Source: Spirochaetaceae bacterium (GTDB taxonomy: Bacteria; Spirochaetota; Spirochaetia; DSM-27196; SKKC01). Taken from it: 7,985 nucleotides of DNA. Positions 1 through 6,900 of the stretch are shown in pieces. The translations under genes and the position numbers were made by a program. The notes beneath the pieces were generated by a model. It did not search any database. It saw only the letters and a list, made by a program, of their open reading frames with translations, and was not told the DNA's origin. Where the stretch lies: contig PWGF01000084.1 in NCBI GenBank assembly GCA_003554375.1, positions 1 to 7,985 on the forward strand. The letters are read 5' to 3'. The first letter of the stretch is position 1. Every line of letters starts with the position of its first letter.

Positions 1-19
1 CATTCGTCGGCTCAAGCCG

Positions 20-1048
20 TCACTCCTGCTCGTACAGCTCGTCTGCGTCGATGCCGGCTTCTTCGGCTACTCGCTCTTCGAGTTCTTTCTCTTCCCGTTT
101 CGGCGCCTCCTCTTGAGGCTGATAGTCGGAGTAGTCCCGCTCGGTTACGCGGTCTTCCGCCTCGTCGCTTGCGGCAACATGATCAGCCAGAGTGGCCGTT
201 TCCTCACCGAAGGCAACAACGTCTTCCTCGGCATCGGACTGCTCCGCAGTTGTTTCGGCGACTTCTTCAGCGGGCGCCTCCGTCGCCGAGGCTGCCGCGG
301 CACCTTCACGCACAACCGCGCCTTCTTCTTCATCTTCTTGCATACTCTCAATCACCTCGAGGCCAATCTCATTGTCTGCCTCGATAACGGCTTTGGAGAT
401 GATCTGCGTGAAGAGGCTGATGGCCCGAATCGCATCGTCATTTCCGGGGATGGGATAGTCGATCCCCTCCGGATTGCTGTTGGTATCCACCACGGCCACT
501 ATCGGAATGCCCATCCTTTGGGCTTCGGAAACCGCTATCGCTTCTTTGCGCGTGTCGATTACGAAGACAATCCCCGGAAGCTCTTTCATCTCTTTGATAC
601 CGCCGAGGTTGCGCTCGAGTTTGGCGCGCTCCTTGTTGAGCTTGGCAACTTCCTTTTTCGTGAGGCTCTCGAAAGTGCCGTCTACTTCCATCTTCTCCAA
701 TCTCTTCAGGCGCGCCAACGATTTCTTGATTGTCGTGAAGTTCGTCAGCATTCCACCGAGCCAGCGATGGTTCACATAGAACATGCCGCAGGCCTCGGCT
801 TCGCGCTGAATTGCCGCTTGCGCTTGCTTTTTGGTCCCGACGAACAGAACCGATTTGTTTTCCAAAACCGTTTTTCGTACTGCGTCGTAGGCCTCTTTGA
901 TGGCGGCAATGGTCTTCTGGAGATCGATGATATGGATCCCGTTGCGCTCGGCGAAGATGTACCTCTTCATCCGCGGATCCCAGCGCTTTGTTTGGTGGCC
1001 GAAGTGAACGCCTGATTCCAGCAGGCTTTTCATCGTTACAACTGCCAA
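20..1048 (-). CDS. rpsB: 30S ribosomal protein S2 with long acidic C-terminal tail
   Basis: Small-subunit ribosomal protein S2, which binds the 16S rRNA head-platform region and helps recruit S1 (family knowledge). The 342-residue product begins MAVVTMKSLLESGVHFGHQ, the classic S2 N-terminus. It also shows KRYIFAERNGIHIIDLQKT, VNHRWLGGMLTN, PGIVFVIDT and IPIVAVVDTNSNP, so the core (about residues 1-226) is complete. Residues 227-342 form a low-complexity tail with about 42 Asp/Glu against 7 Lys/Arg, making the protein roughly 100 residues longer than typical S2. I chose the TTG start at 1048 because an AAGGAGGA Shine-Dalgarno lies 5 nt upstream and the conserved S2 sequence begins exactly there; in-frame ATGs further upstream lack such support. 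maf lies 157 nt upstream on the same strand. An ATG on the minus strand at 3-1 could be the start of the expected tsf, but too little is visible to call it. Confidence 0.98.
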   Translation of the reverse strand: MAVVTMKSLLESGVHFGHQTKRWDPRMKRYIFAERNGIHIIDLQKTIAAIKEAYDAVRKTVLENKSVLFVGTKKQAQAAIQREAEACGMFYVNHRWLGGMLTNFTTIKKSLARLKRLEKMEVDGTFESLTKKEVAKLNKERAKLERNLGGIKEMKELPGIVFVIDTRKEAIAVSEAQRMGIPIVAVVDTNSNPEGIDYPIPGNDDAIRAISLFTQIISKAVIEADNEIGLEVIESMQEDEEEGAVVREGAAAASATEAPAEEVAETTAEQSDAEEDVVAFGEETATLADHVAASDEAEDRVTERDYSDYQPQEEAPKREEKELEERVAEEAGIDADELYEQE

Positions 1049-1053
1049 GAGCT

Positions 1054-1061
1054 TCCTCCTT
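1054..1061 (-). promoter_or_regulatory. Strong Shine-Dalgarno deciding the TTG start of rpsB
   Basis: Read on the minus strand, AAGGAGGA sits 5 nt before the TTG at 1048. This near-perfect anti-16S match selects the non-ATG start over the ATGs at 1069 and 1090. Confidence 0.85.
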
Positions 1062-1070
1062 ACACACATG

Positions 1071-1139
1071 TGCGCCTCCGTACTGCCCAAAGCAGATCTT
1101 CTATACCTCGGACAGCTTATTGTGGGCTCGGGAGGCGCA
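1071..1139 (-). repeat. Inverted repeat in the putative rpsB leader
   Basis: TGCGCCTCC at 1071-1079 and GGAGGCGCA at 1131-1139 are perfect 9-nt inverted copies separated by 51 nt. Both lie between maf and rpsB, and the proximal arm ends about 10 nt before the rpsB Shine-Dalgarno. In RNA the arms could close a long stem-loop in the rpsB 5' leader. S2 autoregulates through the rpsB leader in E. coli (established knowledge), so a regulatory role is possible, but nothing here shows homology to that leader. A weak -10-like TATAGA (1105-1100, minus) lies inside the loop; I see no good -35 for it. Confidence 0.35.
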
Positions 1140-1205
1140 TCCCGTCGCTATTTCTCGTGCCGCGCCCGATGCGCGACCGGAATCTCCGGCAGCAAGCCGT
1201 GGCTG

Positions 1206-1802
1206 CTACCGGGCATAGTCGAATCGATACCGATTCCGCGTCAAAATAGAATATAATGGCCTGATTGGCAAGCCTATGACGTTGCTCGGGCTTCCGGTCA
1301 CTCCTTCGATGAAAAGCTGACCTCGGCCCTGGATTCGATATCCTCCGGCGACACCTCTCCATTCCTGGGTATCCAGGTACCAGGCGAGCTCCTCGCCTGA
1401 GATCGCTGCCATGTGGACGGCCGTGATCGATTCCGCTATGTCATAACACGCGCGGGAGCGAACATAGAGTGCTATCGCCGTATGAACCTGGTGCGTTCTG
1501 CCCGATAATGCGCGCAGATATGTTGCCGCAGTCTCACGGCTTTCCGGCTTCCCCATCACGGTTTCTTCCAGCACAACGACGGTGTCCGCCCCGAGGATGT
1601 ACTCATAGTGGGCGGCTTCTTCTCGCGATTGCACAGCTTCCACCTTTTCTGTGGCCAGTCGCCGGACCGTATCGGACGGGGGCTCTCCTTCAGGGACTTC
1701 CTCCGAAATATCGGCTACAGACACCTCGAAAGGGATCGACAGCTGCCGGAGGATCGTATGCCGTCGTGGCGATGCTGACGCGAGGAGAACTCTCGAGCTC
1801 AT
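1206..1802 (-). CDS. maf: Maf family nucleoside triphosphate pyrophosphatase
   Basis: A 198-residue cytoplasmic Maf/Ham1-fold enzyme. Members hydrolyse non-canonical or pyrimidine NTPs to NMP and PPi and have been linked to division arrest (family knowledge). Visible signatures are LASASPRR at residues 7-14 (nucleotide-binding loop), GADTVV at 71-76 carrying the catalytic Asp73, MGKP at 83-86, ALSGRTHQVHTA, and the C-terminal EWRGVAGGYRIQG and SNVIGLPI blocks. All are in the usual order and the length is normal, so the gene is intact. The VAGGYRIQG type resembles the YhdE-like (dTTP/UTP) branch more than YceF, but substrate is uncertain. The ATG overlaps the TGA of the upstream DUF4321-like gene (ATGA), and no Shine-Dalgarno precedes it, so translation probably depends on coupling. 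No U-tract terminator follows, so read-through into rpsB is possible. Confidence 0.95.
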   Translation of the reverse strand: MSSRVLLASASPRRHTILRQLSIPFEVSVADISEEVPEGEPPSDTVRRLATEKVEAVQSREEAAHYEYILGADTVVVLEETVMGKPESRETAATYLRALSGRTHQVHTAIALYVRSRACYDIAESITAVHMAAISGEELAWYLDTQEWRGVAGGYRIQGRGQLFIEGVTGSPSNVIGLPIRPLYSILTRNRYRFDYAR

Positions 1803-2035
1803 ACTGCACGGAAGGAACGAATGCCGAAAGCTACGCCCAGCAGTGTGCCGGGGTTGACGATAACGGTCACGGCGATGACTCGTGCATCAAAACCGAGCGG
1901 TCCAAGCCGGAGGCGCAGGTCCCATCCTGCAAAAGACAGGAGTTGCTCGACAAGCTCCCAAGCAAAAGTTCCGATGAGACTGCCCAACAGTACCAGTGTA
2001 ACGAGAGAGGACATCGTGTTTTTCGAAAGCTTCAT
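1799..2035 (-). CDS. Small membrane protein, DUF4321-like
   Basis: A 78-residue protein beginning MKLSKNTMSS. It has two hydrophobic helices at about residues 9-27 and 53-72, separated by an amphipathic stretch with GPLGFDARVIAVTVIVNPGTLLG. The layout (short N-terminal basic segment, TM helix, GFD motif, NPGTLLGVAFGI in the second helix) matches my recollection of DUF4321, a family of about 80 residues often found beside maf. Its function is unknown. The ATG at 2035 is preferred over upstream in-frame codons because the protein then starts at the usual family N-terminus. No Shine-Dalgarno precedes it, and a -10-like TAGAAT ends 11 nt before the ATG, suggesting a very short leader. The stop overlaps the maf start by 4 nt, so the two form an operon. 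Confidence 0.82.
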   Translation of the reverse strand: MKLSKNTMSSLVTLVLLGSLIGTFAWELVEQLLSFAGWDLRLRLGPLGFDARVIAVTVIVNPGTLLGVAFGIRSFRAV

Positions 2036-2046
2036 GTGTGCGAGGT

Positions 2047-2076
2047 ATTCTAATCGGCGGTGTGGACTGTGTGCAA
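2047..2076 (-). promoter_or_regulatory. Candidate promoter of the DUF4321-maf operon
   Basis: On the minus strand TTGCAC (2076-2071) and TAGAAT (2052-2047) are separated by 18 nt. The -10 matches consensus at 5 of 6 positions and the -35 at 3 of 6. Transcription would begin only a few bases before the ATG at 2035, giving a nearly leaderless mRNA, which fits the missing Shine-Dalgarno. Confidence 0.35.
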
Positions 2077-2080
2077 TCCG

Positions 2081-2277
2081 GTGCCGGCGAGGCATGCCGG
2101 CCAGGGCAAACGCAGTTGGACAACCCGCCTGGAAGCACGGCGGCGAGCGGGCGGTCGTGGGCGCTTGCCGGGGACTCTGGTGGTGTGGTGAGAGAGGTGA
2201 ATACTCGCTTCAGCGGCTTTCAGCCGCCGGCGTCGAACCGTACTAATCCAACTGGGTTTGCCCTAGGATGCCGGCGC
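2081..2277 (+). ncRNA. Candidate structured RNA, rod-shaped, 6S-like in size; family not identified
   Basis: There is no convincing coding frame here, but strong long-range pairing exists. The main helix pairs 2103-2120 with 2247-2264: 17 of 18 positions are Watson-Crick, with one G×G mismatch, across 126 nt. Outside it, 2081-2088 pairs with 2270-2277 (8 bp, one G·U). Inside, 2138-2144 can pair with 2223-2229 and 2145-2151 with 2204-2210 (two G·U). A local hairpin GCGGC-TTTCA-GCCGC lies at 2213-2227. The three G·U pairs work only for a plus-strand RNA. A rod of about 200 nt with an interrupted closing stem is the general shape of 6S RNA, which sequesters RNA polymerase, but I recognise no 6S sequence signature. 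It lacks hallmarks of SRP RNA, RNase P RNA, tmRNA and 5S rRNA. A weak plus-strand -10 (TATTCT, 2046-2051) is the only promoter candidate I see, and no U-tract terminator follows. Alternatives are a palindromic mobile-element remnant or a processing stem. Confidence 0.45.
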
Positions 2278-2286
2278 GCTATCGTC

Positions 2287-2315
2287 TTGACAGCAAACCA
2301 CGCCGACGCTACCCT
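2287..2315 (+). promoter_or_regulatory. Promoter of the tRNA-Arg gene
   Basis: A perfect TTGACA (2287-2292), a 17-nt spacer and TACCCT (2310-2315, keeping the key first, second and last bases of the -10) place the start around 2322, about 8 nt before the tRNA. The region after the -10 is fairly GC-rich, as in many stable-RNA promoters. Confidence 0.65.
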
Positions 2316-2329
2316 TGGGCTCAACGCGT

Positions 2330-2403
2330 GGGCGCGTAGCTCAGTTGGATAGAGCGCCAGCCTCCGGAGCTGGAAGTCGCAGGTTCGAGTCCTGCCGTGC
2401 TCA
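2330..2403 (+). tRNA. tRNA-Arg (anticodon CCG)
   Basis: A complete 74-nt cloverleaf decoding the arginine codon CGG. The acceptor GGGCGCG pairs with CGTGCTC (two G·U), followed by discriminator A at 2403. The D-stem is GCTC/GAGC with an AGTTGGATA loop. The anticodon stem CCAGC/GCTGG carries loop CTCCGGA, giving anticodon CCG. The T-arm is GCAGG-TTCGAGT-CCTGC. The 3' CCA is not encoded (the next bases are CAAA), so the cell must add it enzymatically. The gene stands alone on the plus strand behind its own promoter. Confidence 0.97.
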
Positions 2404-2612
2404 CAAACCGGTGCTTCACTGTTAAAGCCGGAGTGGAAGGTAAGGGGATTGGTCCCGTTCCTTCATCGATGAGCGCGGTCTGAGCGGGCTGAACCGCATC
2501 GAGTCGTCCCTTTTGCCTAAGACTACCGTGGTCCGCTTGTGCGTGGCTCGGGGGCGTGGGATAAAGCGGCGCCACCGTTGGCTGGGGATGGGGTTTCTGG
2601 AGTAAGTGGGTT
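2404..2612. other. Noncoding stretch between tRNA-Arg and the GGDEF gene
   Basis: No coding frame with recognisable protein sequence is seen. A weak hairpin GCGGT (2475-2479) with ACCGC (2493-2497) lacks a U-tract, so it is a poor terminator candidate. The right end holds a candidate promoter for the GGDEF gene; otherwise I see nothing. Confidence 0.5.
2537..2565 (+). promoter_or_regulatory. Candidate promoter of the GGDEF gene
   Basis: TTGTGC (2537-2542), a 17-nt spacer and GATAAA (2560-2565) precede the gene. Matches to consensus are 3 of 6 and 4 of 6 with ideal spacing. The start would fall about 40 nt before the GTG at 2613. Confidence 0.35.
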
Positions 2613-3815
2613 GTGGGCGGTGTAGCGGTGAAAGAACTCGGCACTATCCCGTGCGGCGCGACAAGCCTTAGAGGGAATGACGACGGGGCCCGACTCTCCG
2701 ATCCCCGGCTTATCGAGCACTACGATCTTCTGCGGCAGACCGGCCTTCTCGACTACATCACCGAGCTCCAAGGTCAGATTCGGGAATATGAGGCTCTTCT
2801 GGATGAGCTGGTCGAGATTTCTCAGCAGCGGACGCTGCAGGGGCTCGTCGATGCGGTCACCGGAAAGCTTCTCAATAGAATCGTTCCTGCCCGGCTCGTT
2901 TTTGTCGTAGATGAGGATTCCGAGTTCCCGTTGATACGCACATACTGTTTTGAGAACATGCGGCCGGTGGAGCCGTTCGTGAAGGTAACTTCGCTCGAGC
3001 CGTTCCGGGAGCTTTTTGGAGGCGAGGGCGGCAACGGCGTCGCTCCGATCTCGTTTCCCGATATCTCAGATGTGCGGATAACCCGAGTGCTCGAGCCCGC
3101 GCAGCCGGAGCTGATCTTCCCGCTCGCCGGCTTTGCCGGCATCCACGGCTTCGTTGCTGTAAGTAGGAAAGTCATCGACGAGCCGTTCTCCGAGCGCGAA
3201 CGGCGCCATATCTCGCGGCTCATTGAGCTGGCGTCCATAAGCTTGGAGAACAATCTCCATCATAAGCGCGCAATTACCGACCAGAAGACGCAGCTCTACA
3301 ACTACTCCTTCTTCCGTCGTCAGGCTGAGCGGGAGCTCGATCGCATTAAGCGACACGGGGGAAGCGCTGCGCTCCTCGTCGTCGATATCGATCACTTCAA
3401 GCGCTTCAACGACAGCCACGGTCACCTGGCAGGGGACGCGGCGCTGCGTGAGCTTGCCGACTCACTTCAACGTGCTATTCGATCGGAAGACCTTGCTGCG
3501 CGCTTCGGCGGGGAGGAGTTTGTTGTCCTCCTTGCCGAGTGCTACACGGATTCGGTGTGGGGTGCATGTGAGCGAATCCGCCGGTCGGTAGAGCGCATGC
3601 CGATCGTACATGAAGGTCGGGAGCTTCGGATTACGGTTAGTGTCGGCGGAGCGCTGATTAGTCGCGAGCAGATGCGACCGCTGGACCAAGTTATCCAGCA
3701 GGCGGATACCGCCCTCTATCGCGCAAAGATGGAAGGGCGGAACCGCACTGTGCTCTACAAGGCCTCCCTCTCGTTTGTGGGGTCGGTGTATCGCGAGGCG
3801 CTGTGTGGAATCTGA
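2613..3815 (+). CDS. GAF-GGDEF diguanylate cyclase
   Basis: A 400-residue predicted soluble enzyme making cyclic di-GMP from two GTP. Residues 45-72 look like a helical or coiled-coil lead-in (LLDYITELQGQIREYEALL). Residues 75-215 have the length and pattern of a GAF sensory domain, ending in the helix RRHISRLIELASISLENNL. Residues 222-384 are a GGDEF domain. It carries VVDIDHFKRFND (metal-binding Asp258, with Asn266 and Asp275 as the expected substrate contacts), GHLAGDAAL, and active-site ARFGGEEFVV with GGEEF at 299-303. The inhibitory I-site RxxD is present as RSED at 290-293, exactly five residues before GGEEF, so an active, product-inhibited cyclase is predicted. There are no TM helices or signal peptide. 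The GTG start at 2613 has a TGGAG 10 nt upstream; GTG at 2628 is an alternative. The GAF ligand is unknown. The gene converges on the transporter fusion, 87 nt apart. Confidence 0.93.
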   Translation: MGGVAVKELGTIPCGATSLRGNDDGARLSDPRLIEHYDLLRQTGLLDYITELQGQIREYEALLDELVEISQQRTLQGLVDAVTGKLLNRIVPARLVFVVDEDSEFPLIRTYCFENMRPVEPFVKVTSLEPFRELFGGEGGNGVAPISFPDISDVRITRVLEPAQPELIFPLAGFAGIHGFVAVSRKVIDEPFSERERRHISRLIELASISLENNLHHKRAITDQKTQLYNYSFFRRQAERELDRIKRHGGSAALLVVDIDHFKRFNDSHGHLAGDAALRELADSLQRAIRSEDLAARFGGEEFVVLLAECYTDSVWGACERIRRSVERMPIVHEGRELRITVSVGGALISREQMRPLDQVIQQADTALYRAKMEGRNRTVLYKASLSFVGSVYREALCGI

Positions 3816-3902
3816 CCAAGAGGGCTCCCAATCCTCCGAGCCGGGAAGAGCTTTGGTCGAGGACCTGCCCCCGCAGCGCCCCCGAGCCACTGTCCGACCT
3901 GG

Positions 3903-6900
3903 TCAACTGGTTTCGTTTGATATGTTCGTTCGCAGCCTTCGGCAGAGTACCCGGATCACGCTGCGTGCGATCCGCGGATAGTCCTCCATAGCGGAGTCGA
4001 ACGATTCTTTGTCGATTTTCAGTAGGACCGTATCCTCCAGGGCGGTTGCCGAGGCCGATCTCGGCTCGGGGTCCAGGATCGCCATCTCTCCGACCACCTC
4101 GCCTGGACCGAGCTCGGCAAACCGGCGCGTCTCGTCGTGAATCGCGATTCGTCCCTCTCGGATTAGGTACATGCAGTCGCCGACTTCTCCTTGCCGGATG
4201 AACGTGCTGCGAGGAGGAATGTCGAGCTCATCGGCAATTGAAGCGATGTGTGCAAGGATCTCGTCGGGGATCTCAGCGAAGAAATCGGTTTTCCTGAGCG
4301 CTACGACGCGCTCTACGATTGTGAGCATGGGGTCCTCCGGTTCGGGGCAATCCAACCTGAGCCGGTAAGCGGCTACCAACGCGCAGTTGCGCAGCCACGG
4401 TTCCGGCCATCGGTCGCCGTCCGTCGCAATCTCTACGACGCGCTCGCTGGGCGGCATGCGTTCTATCGAGAAAAGCTCGCGGTAATGCGCGGTATCAGGC
4501 GGGTTCCCCGTTCTACGGTCAGCTACGGCTATGATACTCTGCTTTCGCCAACCGGATACCAGAACGTCGAGTAGCTCTTCTCCGAGGGCGCGCTCCTTCT
4601 GGGATCCGTGTATGATGCGTTCTCGCATGTCGGCGATTTCGTCCGGCGGATAGAGGAACCCCAGAACCAGAAAGACCGTCTCGAGCTCTTCCGCATACGA
4701 CCGCTCTACAGCGCCTTCGATAGCTTCGGCGCCGGGATGGCGAAACAGGTCGGCGTACGCTGTTGCGTACCGTGCGCAGCGCTGAACGGTACGGTCGAGG
4801 GCCGCCTCTACCGCAGGGCGCGTTGTCTCATCCGCCTGATAGTCCTGTTGAGCCAAGGCCTCGAAAGCGGCGCGTGCCGGCCCGGGACAACCCGGGGAGA
4901 AAGCGGCGGTGAGTGCGGTTCGAACGGTGGAATCCGCCATGCGGCCGGCCGCGCGTACGATACGCATGGCGCGTTCAGTCGGCATTACGTCGGGTTCTGT
5001 GAGAAGCTGTTGCACGAGCTGGGCCGTTGCGCCGCCCAGGTTCGTCAGCGCCGCCAGCGCAGCACCTCGTGTTTCCGGGGCATCCACATGGGCGACGACG
5101 TCGGGTAGCAGTGCCGGATGCGCAACGGCCTGGGCGGCTCTGAGTGCCGCGGTAACTACGGACGGATCGGAATCGCGTAGCAACCGGCGGACCGGCTGGT
5201 AGAAGCTTCGAACCGCGGTGCTCTGGAGTACGCGGCACGCAGCGACGCGCTGATTCGGGGTAGAGGAGCGGAGGAGGCGGTTGAATGTATCGCCCGCGGT
5301 GAGAATTCCATCGATCCCGCCGTAGAGGAAAAGTCCGGTGACGGCCGCCTCCACGAGCTCGGAATCCGTGTCTTCCAGGAAGCGGGTCACCTCGACTGAC
5401 GGCTCCTCGGAGAGGGCGCATACCGCTCGGAGCGCCGATTTCCGAACTTCGGTCGGCTGTTCCTCATCCAACTGCAGTCGTGCCACCGCGAGGCCCCATC
5501 GGTAGCCCTCCTCTTCAATGCGCCGAAGGACATCCGCCCGTACATGCGGATGTGGATGATCGACCAACTGTGCAAGATGCTCCGCGAAATGCGCGTCGTT
5601 TCCCTGGCGCAGAAGATCGAGCCCGGAAGTTACCTGAAATGGGTCGGTCGAGTGAAGGAGCGCTTCGATGGCCGCGCGGGTACCGGCGTCAGCCAGATTC
5701 AGCTGCATGCCGGTAAGTCGCCTGCGGGCCAAGGCGTGTTTGAGAGCCGCTTGGTAGGCGTTCAGAAGCTTGCGTCCCGCAAGCGCGGTGATCGCGGTAA
5801 CGCCAAGCGTGAAGTAGGTTACATGGATGGTCGTAACCCACGGGATTGCGGTAAATGCGAGAAGCCCTGCGCCGGCGACCGCATAGCTTATCGGGATGCC
5901 GACGCCTTGAACTACGTTGTGTAGCGCTCGACGTTCGTCGTGAGCCAATGGTTGAAACGCAGACTGAATTGATGTCTTGGCGAATCCTGAATAGACTAGG
6001 TAATCGACGAAACGAGCTACGATGAGAAGCACAAAGAATGTCAGGCCTGCCTCCGGACCCAACAGCGCCGTGACAGCTGCGGCTCCGAGAATAGCGGCGG
6101 TAATGAGGGGGCCGCCGATTGCTCCGGCAGGCATGCCGAAACGGAGTAGGATCGGCGACGCCATCGTCAACAGAAAAAGAAAGCCGACGGCGGTGGTCCC
6201 CGAAGTCACGAGGCCGATGAACCGCCCTAGTGCCGCCTCCTCCGGGAAGAAAACGCTTGCCTCGGAGTACACCAGGTACTGAACGAGCAGCGTGGCTCCT
6301 GAAGCGAGTACTTGATAGGCGAACACTACCATGCTGTACGGCTTGCGGATAACCTGACGCAGGTTTCGCAACGTCGCGGCCGGCCCACGCTCGTGTCGAC
6401 CGTGGATACGGTCCTCGCGGGCCGGGTACTCGTGGCTGCCGTTGAGGAGGGCAGGGTGCGCGTGGGTTTCCCGGGGCTCCTGCAGCTCCGAGTCACCGGC
6501 CGGCGAGGAGAGCGCGGCACGCGCGTGCCAATGGTGCGCGCGTGTTCCTCGGTGAGACGTGGTCGGTGACGGAGTGTCAACATGGTGGTGCTCTTCCGGC
6601 AGAAGTTTTCCGATCCGGTGGACGAATGCGAGCGCCGCGATCATGCTTATTCCGCCGAGGAGAATGAGCGGCTCGAGGGCGCCGAAGAGGGAGGTTAGCG
6701 GCCCGACTGCGATACCGGCAAGGACGACGGCTAGAATCTCGCCGGCGGTAATCCGGGGGTAGTTCTGCTTGATCCGCCGTGCATCGAAGAGCTCGGCGGC
6801 CTGGGCTCCGCGGAGCATCATGCAGTAGAGGGTTCCCGCCGTCTGCACTACCATCAAGCCGTAGATGATCCACGGCGCATTTGTCGTGGCAAGGAGGAGA

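Noticed and set aside
113..1015. A 300-codon open frame on the plus strand opposite rpsB
   Set aside because: It mirrors the codons of the certain rpsB gene and shows no recognisable protein pattern; high-GC antisense shadow.
1469..2053. A 194-codon plus-strand frame over maf and the DUF4321-like gene
   Set aside because: It is antisense to two supported genes and has a Cys/Ser/Arg-rich, non-protein-like composition.
2102..2118. Resemblance of CAGGGCAAACGCAG to part of a c-di-GMP-I riboswitch
   Set aside because: The other conserved elements (GACGCAAAGC and the receptor helix) are absent, and the segment is fully explained by the long helix.
2174..2247. rRNA-like snippets: CTCTGGTGGT (5S start-like) and AACCGTACTAATC (23S 3'-end-like)
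   Set aside because: The conserved 5S core (CCGAAC...GAAGTTAAG) and the rest of the 23S 3' domain are missing, and the order is opposite to a normal rRNA operon, so chance similarity is more likely.
3823..3842. GGCTC/GAGCC hairpin between the convergent genes as a bidirectional terminator
   Set aside because: Only 5 bp with a 10-nt loop and no T-run on either side; too weak to call.
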